From: Turbatrix aceti | Taxonomy: Eukaryota > Nematoda > Chromadorea > Rhabditida > Panagrolaimidae | Length of the DNA: 64,000 bases | Assembly: GCA_963969345.1 (NCBI GenBank) | Contig: OZ017770.1 | Coordinates: 10,100,180 to 10,164,179, forward strand | Reading direction: 5' to 3' | Shown here: positions 55,201-64,000 of the stretch, piece after piece | Position numbering within the stretch: the first letter of the stretch is position 1 | Layout: the number at the start of each line of letters is the position of its first letter | Notes under the pieces: model-generated | Seen by the model: the letters and a program-made list of their open reading frames with translations, nothing else | The model's database searches: none | What the model was told of the DNA's origin: nothing | Position numbers and translations under genes: made by a program

Positions 55201-55503
55201 ATAACAAAACGTAATAAAATAGTGACGAAAAATGTTACTCTGCTTCAGCCTGCTAAATCAAACGTAACATTATAACGAAAAAAAGTGTTACTCTACTTCA
55301 GCCTGCTAAATCAAACGTAACATTATAGCGAAAAAAAGTGTTACTCTACTTCAGCCTGCTAAATCAAACGTAACATTATAGCAAAAAAAAGTGTTACTCT
55401 ACTTCAGCCTGCTAAATCAAACGTAACATTATAGCGAAAAAAAGTGTTACTCTACTTCAGCCTGCTAAATCAAACGTAACATTATAGCGAAAAATAGTGT
55501 TAC
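55201..55503 (-). repeat. 53-bp minisatellite array 3 (~5 units, inverted)
   Basis: This is the inverted 53-bp unit (TGTTACTCTACTTCAGCCTG...) of arrays 1, 2 and 4, ending abruptly at 55503. Confidence 0.92.
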
Positions 55504-55577
55504 AAAAGAAGAATGGAAGCGCTGTGTCAGGAGCAAAGAAAAAGAAAATCTTGGATTAACGGACTAGGGGTATAATT

Positions 55578-55682
55578 AATTCTCCGAGGCGATGGACCGA
55601 CGACTTTGCGGCCTTCCAGAACGCTCCTGCTAAAGACTACGACGTGACGCAGGTAGCTACGATTGACGGCGCCAAAAATTTT
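55578..55682 (+). pseudogene. Short coding-like remnant, possibly a non-LTR RT end
   Basis: The open segment PRRWTDDFAAFQNAPAKDY and VTQVATIDGAKNF ends in TAA. RRWTDDF resembles the GRPxxRWTDD motif at the C-terminus of non-LTR reverse transcriptases, but the match is only a few residues. It is framed by composite-repeat DNA. Confidence 0.3.
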
Positions 55683-56568
55683 TAAGGTCTGCGTCTTATA
55701 TGTATACCGATCGCGTTATTTCGCTTTGAGCTCAATATTGACTTTTTTGTAACTAGCCAGTCACAGCACTTTTGCAAGTAGGGACATCCTGAACAAAGTG
55801 CAGCAGGATGCATGACACATTTGCAACGGACTTACGGCAGGCAAGAAGTCGCTTTCCTTAAGCCTTTCGACTTAAAAGCTATGTACTGTAACTTGAAGCA
55901 AATAGAAAGAAAAGAATCTGCTTCCGTTGAAACGGTTTTCCAATGATGCCATAGGATACTGATTTCAGAAACCAAGGTCAGTGTCCGTATGGCATCACTG
56001 CGAAAGCTGTTTCAAAAAAATCGCTACAAAGTAGGTTATGTACCGATGCTTGCCTGTTTTACTTCACAAAAAAAGAATGGAAGCGCTTTGTCAGGAGCCA
56101 GGAAAAGGAAAATCTTGGATTAACGGACTAGGGGTATAATTGACTGCCAAATAGAAAGACTCAATGATAGAAAACAAGGCACCGTTGATACAAAAAGGCA
56201 GATACCAAAAAAAAATAGAGATACCGACTGGCTAATAGAGGAAAAAATTGCCGCACAGCAAAAAAATGATGACAAAGAAGATAAATAGGGAACGATGAGC
56301 AAGACGGACACATGCTTTTGTGCAAGAAAAAAAAGACAAACAGTTATTTATGTGAGCTATCATAGCTCGACAAAAGCGCTGCATCAAACGTATCAACCTG
56401 AATGCATCCGGTAAAATAAAAAAGCAGGCTTCACCAGATTAAAGAAAAAAGCGCAGACAGCAGAATAATTTTGAAAGAAATACATAGACAACCACCTTTA
56501 CTCCGAAACGACCGAGTTGACACGATCGACTGCTGCGCACAATCATGCCAAAACACACTAGTTTTTTT
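55683..56568 (-). repeat. Rearranged pieces of the composite repeat
   Basis: 55,690-55,860 is the inverted counterpart of 42,003-42,372. 55,860-56,560 is the inverted counterpart of 41,310-42,003. It ends at ACACACTAGT, where array 4 begins. Confidence 0.75.
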
Positions 56569-56578
56569 AGAAGTAGAG

Positions 56579-57333
56579 TAACACTTTTTTTTGCTATAAT
56601 GTTACGTTTGATTTAGCAGGCTGAAGTAGAGTAACACTTTTTTTCGCTATAATGTTACGTTTGATTTAGCAGGCTGAATTAGAGTAACACTTTTTGTCAC
56701 TATAATGTTACGTTTGAATTAGCAGGCCGAAGTAGAGTAACACTTTTTTTTGCTATAATGTTACGTTTGATTTAGCAGGCTGAAGTGGAGTAACACTTTT
56801 TTTCGCTATAATGTTACGTTTGATTTAGCAGGCTGAAGTGGAGTAACACTTTTTTTCGCTATAATGTTACGTTTGATTTAGCAGGCTGAAGTGGAGTAAC
56901 ACTTTTTTTCGCTATAATGTTACGTTTGATTTAGCAGGCTGAAGTGGAGTAACACTTTTTTTCGCTATAATGTTACTTTTGATTTAGCAGGCTGAAGTGG
57001 AGTAACACTTTTTCGCTATAATGTTACGTTTGATTTAGCAGGCTGAAGTGGAGTAACACTTTTTTTCGCTATAATGTTACGTTTGATTTAGCAGGCTGAA
57101 GTGGAGTAACACTTTTTTTCGCTATAATGTTACGTTTGATTTAGCAGGCTGAAGTAGAGTAACACTTTTTTTCGCTATAATGTTACGTTTGATTTAGCAG
57201 GCTGAATTAGAGTAACACTTTTTTTCGCTATAATGTTACGTGTGATTTAGCAGGCCGAAGTAGAGTAACACTTTTTTTTGCTATAATGTTACGTTTGATT
57301 TAGCAGGCTGAAGTAGAGTAACACTTTTTTTGC
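56579..57333 (+). repeat. 53-bp minisatellite array 4 (~14 units)
   Basis: Same unit; one copy is 2 bp shorter in its T run. Its first and last units repeat the variant order of array 1, and the middle is the homogeneous GTGGAG type of array 2. Confidence 0.93.
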
Positions 57334-57403
57334 TTTTTTTTTTGAATTTGATTTGTTGATACCCCTGAAGCAAACTATTAAGATGGAATTACAGGGATGT
57401 CTT

Positions 57404-59166
57404 TTGGCACCGAGCTCGATGGATGCCACGCTATGCGGGGAAGGAGGTGGTAGGCCGCAAGAGTCGTCCGGAGTACCTTTATTCAACAGATCAAGGAATT
57501 TCCTCAGAGGAGGAAATTCGAGCGGGGCCGGAATCAAATACAAGACAATTAAACAAATCAATCACACTGATACGCAGGGGGACACAGCGTCCTTCGAGTC
57601 AAGTCGCCGATCTCTCGCAGAGCTTGGGGACGAGGGGAGTAGAGAAGACGCGAGTCGACCTGTCTGCTTCGCTCAGTCGCGGGAGGAATCATGATGGTGG
57701 TGGCGGCGACCAGCTCGGTCGCGCCAGGCGAAACGGCGGCCGTCCTTGTTCCCCGGCCAGGGGTAGTTGCGCTGCTCTCCGGGCTCGGCCAAGTGGACTC
57801 GGGCCATAGACTCCCAGAGGTCCTCCTCATCGGACGGGAGGGCGCGTCGTCGCTTGGCGAGATGAGGCGAGTCGGGACGCACAGAGACGAGCACGCGAGG
57901 ATCGCTTGAGTCCACCTCAACAGAGGGGGCTCTGATGCGGGGGCGCTTGACCGGGCGGGAGACTACCTTGACCGCCCCGGTGTCAATCCTTCCCCCAGCT
58001 GACGACTGCCGAAGGCGGGACCGGTGCTGAAGAGTTGCACTGAAGCGACCATGAAGCAGCGTCAGCTCTTTGAGTCCATTCACCGCTTCCTGAGCCTCAT
58101 CCGCCAGATTGCTGATTCCCGGTCCATAAAAACGGGTACTGGCGCGGAGCGCGTGGCGAACATCGGCAATGTCGTGGTACAAGTCAGCCAGCTTCCGGTC
58201 CATTTCGAGGGTAAGCTCCCGCTGTCGTTTCTTGATGCGGGCACTTTCGCGGTTCAGTGCTGGGGTATCCATGTCCTCGATGTCAACTGGTACGCGGACT
58301 TCCTTAAACACTCGGATCGCGACGCTGCGAGGTTGAGGCCGCGGTGGGGATTCGCCGCCAGCTAGCATGTTGACTTCTGAAACCGACTCGTCGTGAATTT
58401 TTTGGATCGGGATGGTTTCTGCTCCTCTGATCTGGTCACGGTGTCTCACATGAGTCACCCCTTTCACTTCAACGCGGTAAATTACGTTTCCCACTTTTCG
58501 GACAACCGTCCCTTTTTCCCACCACACATGACCGGGCTTCACCATTTGTGTCCAAACCATCTGGCCCGGGTCGAATTCCTTGCCGCATACCGCATTGATA
58601 GTAAAAATTGTTCGTAGGTCCCTTCCGTAAACCTTTCTCGCCGGTGTGTCTTCCCCATCTTTGAGCTTAGTGACGCGGTGTAGATACAATGATGTGAGCA
58701 CCGCTTCCTCCAGGCTGTCGCCATTGTTGAGTCTCTTCGTGACCCCTTCTTTGAACGTACGAACGGCTCTCTCCGCTGGACCATTTGAGCTGGGATGATA
58801 TGGCGGTGATTTGAGATGCTTGATGCTGCGGGCCAGGCAGAATGCCTCGAATTCTCGGCTTGTAAATCCAGTACCGTTGTCCGATACCAGTACCTTTGGT
58901 AATCCATGACGGCTTATGACCTGCCTCAGGGCTGCTATTGTGTCTTTCGTTGACGTGGACTTCGTTTTCACGACTTCAATCCAGTTGGACCAGACGTCGG
59001 GTCCTCCTCATCGGACGGGAGGGCGCGTCGTCGCTTGGCGAGATGAGGCGAGTCGGGACGCACAGAGACGAGCACGCGAGGATCGCTTGAGTCCACCTCA
59101 ACAGAGGGGGCTCTGATGCGGGGGCGCTTGACCGGGCGGGAGACTACCTTGACCGCCCCGGTGTCA
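57404..59166 (-). mobile_element. Truncated second gypsy-type retrotransposon fragment
   Basis: It interrupts the composite repeat at GGGATGTCTTTT; the uninterrupted version is at 27,573. On the minus strand it gives an integrase C-terminal half, a long tail, a stop, then a non-coding 3' region with GAATAAAGG (near 57,480), probably part of an LTR. A 164-bp segment (57821-57984) is repeated exactly at 59002-59165, at the far end. The element was therefore rearranged before or during insertion. No complete LTR pair is present. Confidence 0.8.
57673..58998 (-). pseudogene. gypsy integrase, C-terminal part plus long tail
   Basis: The 58971-57673 frame has 432 codons, and coding continues upstream to about 58998 (DVWSNWIEV). 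The catalytic D31 (SDNGTGF) and E67 (NGPAERAVRTFK) are 35 residues apart (D,D35E); the first catalytic Asp and the zinc domain were lost at the junction. A C-terminal chromatin/DNA-binding-like segment (GHVWWEKGTVVRK) follows. An about 180-residue tail contains a helical stretch (RIKKRQRELTLEMDRKLADL) and basic, Arg-rich DNA-binding-like sequence. It belongs to a different gypsy lineage from the element at 31-36 kb and is non-functional as it stands. Confidence 0.88.
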
Positions 59167-62100
59167 TCTTTTTTTTAAATTATGTTTTTATTTGCATTTT
59201 TATCAAAAGATATGTTCTGTTTGTGTGCGACCCAATGCCACCCCCAGCAACTCACAGCGACCCACGGTACGACAAAATATTTGACCTGAGAAAATTTTTA
59301 TGCTATGCTATGTCGCTTTGGTAATCAGATAACTCTTTTAATTTTCTGTAAAGAAAACGGCAATGTTGTTTGACTCGGATAACTGGCTTGCTTTCTGTGT
59401 AAATTTTAAAATTCAGAAACAACCCAAATTTCAGAGTAATGCATCATAATGTTGTTTTTTAGGCATGCGCATGCGCATGCGTGTTTTTGATTTTTCTTTT
59501 GCGTGATCGATAGCCACTAGACTAAACACGTTTGTATTGAGTTTGCCAGTTCTTTTCACTTACGCTGACATCTAAACATTAGCAAAACACACCTCATGAA
59601 AAATCTCTTTGCCTAAATATTTCGTCTGCTGGGTATCTACACGTACACAGAAGCACAAATAGCTGATAACAATTTTTTTTTAAATTAATATTTTTTCTCA
59701 GACATGGCTCGTTGCGACGGACGTATACTTGATTTACTAAAAAAATATTTTTATAACAATATTAAAACTAATCGTCTTATCAAGCTGTTAAGATTCTTAC
59801 ACAACGTGCATGCGCTGGTGAGTTCAAGCTCCGATCATCAAAAGTTCGATCATGGGGTGAAAAGGCGAAAACGGGTACCACAATCATGCCAAAACACACT
59901 AGTTGGTAGAGTTGAACTCACTTTGTATCACGAATTCTGCGTTGGTCTTTGCTGCCTTTTACAAGTGGTTATTGCTGATGATTATGTTGCATCAGGCACA
60001 GCATGTGCTTTTTGGTCAATAGGGGAGAGGGGGGGGGATTTGGTTGATTGTTTCTGCTGCTCAATTTTTGTTCTTACGTTTTACCCGGCGTTTTTTATTT
60101 ACATATATGTATTTGTTATCCATCACTATTGTTTTACTCGTATAAATACTTGTTCTGACAGATTATTGTTATGTTCACATCTTCTTTTTGTTATGCCTTT
60201 TTGTATCGATTATGTTAAACGTTGATCAACCGAATTGTTCTCCCAACTAGTGTGTTTTGGCATGATTGTGCGCAGCAGTCGATCGTGTCAACTCGGTCGT
60301 TTCGGAGTAAAGGTGGTTGTCTATGTATTTCTTTCAAAATTATTCTGCTGTCTGCGCTTTTTTCGTTAATCTGGTGAAGCCTGCTTTTTTATTTTACCGG
60401 ATGCATTCAGGTTGATACGTTTGATGCAGCGCTTTTGTCGAGCTATGATAGCTCACATAAATAACTGTTTGTCTTTTTTTTCTTGCACAAAAGCATGTGT
60501 CCGTCTTGCTCATCGTTCCCTATCTTCTTATCTTCTTTGTCATCATTTTTTTGCTGTGCGGCAATTTTTTCCTCTATTAGCCAGTCGGTATCTCTATTTT
60601 TTTTGGTATCTGCCTTTTTGTATCAACGGTGCCTTGTTTTCTATCATTGAGTCTTTCTATTTGGCAGTCAATTATACCCCTAGTCCGTTAATCCAAGATT
60701 TTCCTTTTCCTGGCTCCTGACACAGCGCTTCCATTCTTCTTTTGTGAAGTAAAACAGGCAAGCATCGGTACATACCTACTTTGTAGCGATTTTTTTGAAA
60801 CAGCTTTCGCAGTGATGCCATACGGACACTGACCTTGGTTTCTGAAATCAGTATCCTATGGCATCATTGGAAAACCGTTTCAACGGAAACAGATTCTTTT
60901 CTTTCTATTTGCTTCAAGTTACAGTACATAGCTTTTAAGTCGAAAGGCTTAAGAAAAGCGACTTCTTGCCTGCATTTGAGAGCAGACTTTGTTCTACTTT
61001 CTGGTCCATTTTGTATTTCTGGTCCATTTTTGCCATTACACAGCCTGTGTTGTCGGGTTCGGAAATTTTTCGGGTAACCCGACCCGAACCCGAAACCGAA
61101 CCCGAAATTTTCGGGTAACCCGACCCGAACCCGAAAATTTCGGGTTACCCGACCCGAACCCGATAATTTCGGGTTACCCGACCCGAAACCCGAAATTTTC
61201 GGGTTTTGGGCGGGTTAGCTGAAGAACCCGACCCGAAACCCGAATTTTTTTTTCATAAAATCGGTAAATTTATTTAATTGTACTTAAATTTTTGCATTGT
61301 GGAGGCTAATATAATAAATATTGCGTCTTCAGAAGCAAATTTTTGACATGTTTAACGGTTTTTTTCAACTTTTTTTCTCATTTTGACTTTTATTGTCGGG
61401 TTCTGAAACCCGAAATTTGGAAAACCCGACCCGAACCCGAAACCGAACCCGAAATTTTTGGGTTACCCGACCCGAACCCGAACCTGAACCCGAAAAATTC
61501 GGGTAACCCGACCCGAAACCCGGGATTTTCGGGTCGGGTTCGGGTCGGGTCGGGACCCGACAACACTTTTTGAATGAATCATTCAAAACAGATATTCACC
61601 TACATGCATATGTTTTTTGTCTCTTTTCATTGCTGTTTTGAATTTAAATGTGTTTTCCGGATTCAAATTGGCAAACTTATCACCATTGGTTTATGCAAAA
61701 AAAACCGACTATTCTATAACCGACTTCCCCCTCTAGTGCAGGCTACAAGTTTTTTTTCTGTTTTAGGGTCCGAAAATTTAGCTTTACCGGTTTATGTAAA
61801 ACTTCTCAATCATAAATTATCGCTACAAAGATTTAGGGGTACGTTTCGGCTTTTCATGTATTCCTTGAACATCCATTTCACGTCTGTTTTTTTTTAATCC
61901 AGACATGTTTTGGGTTTTTAAGTAATTCTGTTGGTCATACATTTTTCCCCCGTTGTTGTGAATTTTATCATCGTCGTCATTATAAGGCTTGTATTTGGAT
62001 TTAAATGACGTTAAAAAGTACCACTTTTTGCTGCACAAGCGTATACCCCCGGCACTTTTTTTGTACGGCACTTCCATAACCCTCTCTCCCCTTTCCCATT

Positions 62101-64000
62101 TCCCAGCGATTCTTTGCCACCCACAGAGGCACACAGCGACCCTCGGTGACAAAATTTGACCTGGGGAAATTTTTTGTACGGCATTTTTCCTCCTCCTTTT
62201 CTCCTCTCATCAACAACACTAAATATACGTTTTCTTGTTAATCAAGCTGTGTATTTCGGAGCTCTTATCCATTTATTTTCCCAAGTCGATGAATAACGTG
62301 ATCGTAGAACAACATTCAGGCTTGTACGATTACTTCTTCCCAGGTTGAGACTGCGCTGTCATTGTTCAGTCTTTTTTTAAATACTGAACCTTTTTTTTAA
62401 TTGTGCTGTCAGTGACAAAATATAAAAAAAAGCGTTTTGAATTTTTTAATATTTGTTGTACCCCCCAGTACGTTTAAACGCGCAGCAGTGTGTCTGGAAA
62501 AAATAAAGGACTAGCTGGCTGGCTGGGTGGACAACGACTGACTGAGTGAGTCCCCCATCCATCCATCAAACAGGCAGGAAGTCCCCACTTGCAAACAGTG
62601 TTGTCGGGTTACCCGACCCGAAACCCGACCCGACCCGAACCCGACCTGAAAATCCCGGGTTTCGGGTCGAGTTACCCGAATTTTTCGGGTTCAGGTTCGG
62701 GTTCGGATCGGGTAACCCGAATTTTTCGGGTTCGGGTTCGGGTTCGGGTCGGGTAACCCGAAATTTTCGGGTTCGGGTTCGGGTCGGGTTACCCGAAAAT
62801 TTCGGATTCGGTTTCGGGTTCGGGTCGGGTTTTCCAAATTTCGGGTTTGAGAACCCGACAATAAAAGTCAAAATGTGAAAAAAAGTTGAAAAAAACCGTT
62901 AAACATGTCACAAATTTGCTTCTGAAGACGCAATATTTGTTATATTAGCTTCCACAATGCAAAAATTTAAGTACAATTAAATAAATTTACCGATTTTATG
63001 AAGAAAAAAATTTCGGGTTTCGGGTCGGGTTACCCGAATTTTTCGGGTTCGGGTTCGGGTTCGGGTCGGGTAACCCGAAATTTTCGGGTTCGGGTTCGGG
63101 TCGGGTAACCCGAAATTTTCGGGTTCGGGTTCGGGTTCGGGTTCGGGTCGGGTTACCCGAAAATTTGCAAGTTGCAAAAGTACTGTGACTGGCTAGTTAT
63201 AAAAAAAGTCAACATGGCCACTACTCTTTGACAAGAGACATAGACTTGATTTACTAAAAAAATATTTTTGAACTCAGCGGCTTGTTCGAGTTCTTCCAGT
63301 CGTGCAGCACTGCCTAAGTACCTTGCGTTGATGGTGGCGACCTGCAGGAACTTCCTTTGACGCCTCATGTAGCTACGTTCACGTCCGCTACGACTTCTGT
63401 GAACGGAGTCTTCACCCTCCCCTTGCTTCTCCCGTTCAGAACGATTTCAGCGCGGTTGCACGCGAGAGCGAAACGAGAATGCGACCGCTCAGCGCGTGCA
63501 GAGAATGAAGACTGATTTTGATAACAATATTAAAACTAATCGTCTTATCAAGCTGTTAAGATTCTTACACAACGTGCATGCGCTGGTGAGTTCAAGCTCC
63601 GATCATCAAAAGTTCGATCATGGGGTGAAAAGGCGAAAACGGGTACCACAATCATGCCAAAACACACTAGTTGGTAGAGTTGAACTCACTTTGTATCACG
63701 AATTCTGCGTTGGTCTTTGCTGCCTTTTACAAGTGGTTATTGCTGATGATTATGTTGCATCAGGCACAGCATGTGCTTTTTGGTCAATAGGGGAGAGGGG
63801 GGGGGGATTTGGTTGATTGTTTCTGCTGCTCAATTTTTGTTCTTACGTTTTACCCGGCGTTTTTTATTTACATATATGTATTTGTTATCCATCACTATTG
63901 TTTTACTCGTATAAATACTTGTTCTGACAGATTATTGTTATGTTCACATCTTCTTTTTGTTATGCCTTTTTGTATCGATTATGTTAAACGTTGATCAACC
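59167..64000 (+). repeat. Composite repeat, copies R5 and start of R6 (to window end)
   Basis: It has the same head as R1 (ATGGCTCGTTGCGACGG at 59704). From about 59,755 it matches R2 and R3 at a constant offset of 22,729 bp, without indel, up to the window end. It holds ACCCGA elements at 61049-61564 and 62600-63165 and a LINE fragment at 63270-63514. The frames within it are those of R2 and carry no known domain. Confidence 0.85.

Overview
The window is animal nuclear DNA. Its introns are short (47-156 bp) with GT-AG borders and T-rich acceptors. One gene has a T-tract/AG acceptor two bases before its ATG, which looks like a spliced-leader acceptor. Together these suggest a nematode or a similar small-intron invertebrate. 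That is inference: no rRNA or mitochondrial marker is present to fix the taxon.

The left fifth (1-13 kb) is a normal host gene region. It holds three multi-exon genes on the + strand that I rebuilt exon by exon: a secreted, probably GPI-anchored protein with four CxCx8C EGF-like cores (4545-5921), an orphan class A GPCR (7293-8849), and a second class A, peptide-receptor-like GPCR (11603-12702). The intervals between them are AT-rich and hold nothing I can support.

From about 13 kb to the end the window is nested mobile and repetitive DNA. It begins with a deleted Tc1/mariner-type element (14338-15190) and a non-LTR reverse-transcriptase 3' fragment (about 15.3-15.7 kb). Two apparently identical 3361-bp TA-flanked elements follow in opposite orientation, 146 bp apart, forming a 6.87-kb palindrome (15865-22736). 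A shorter relative lies at 23212-25263. Unoccupied versions of these insertion sites survive elsewhere in the window and confirm the element ends. From 26 kb on, a composite repeat recurs as direct and inverted copies (27.5-31.3, 36.3-42.0, 50.4-55.2 and 59.2-64 kb). It contains a 53-bp minisatellite, a MITE-like family rich in ACCCGA motifs, a LINE endonuclease 5' fragment and several foldback pieces. A 4.99-kb Ty3/gypsy element (31278-36267, minus strand) with 177-bp LTRs sits inside one copy; its protease and most of its RT are deleted. A second gypsy integrase fragment (57404-59166) sits inside another copy.

Three places within the repeats look like captured host gene pieces with introns kept: a bMERB (MICAL/EHBP-like) C-terminal fragment (46282-47691), an unrecognised exon (49782-50060) and a possible two-exon mini-gene (42943-43205). 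Between the first two lies a 2-kb palindrome carrying five tRNA-like sequences around an array of AATAAGCG hairpins.

The window has one 200-N gap (36656-36855). It is flanked on both sides by the same 294 bp, and a 4.2-kb stretch recurs 22,729 bp away with no visible change. Part of the repeat layout may therefore reflect assembly.
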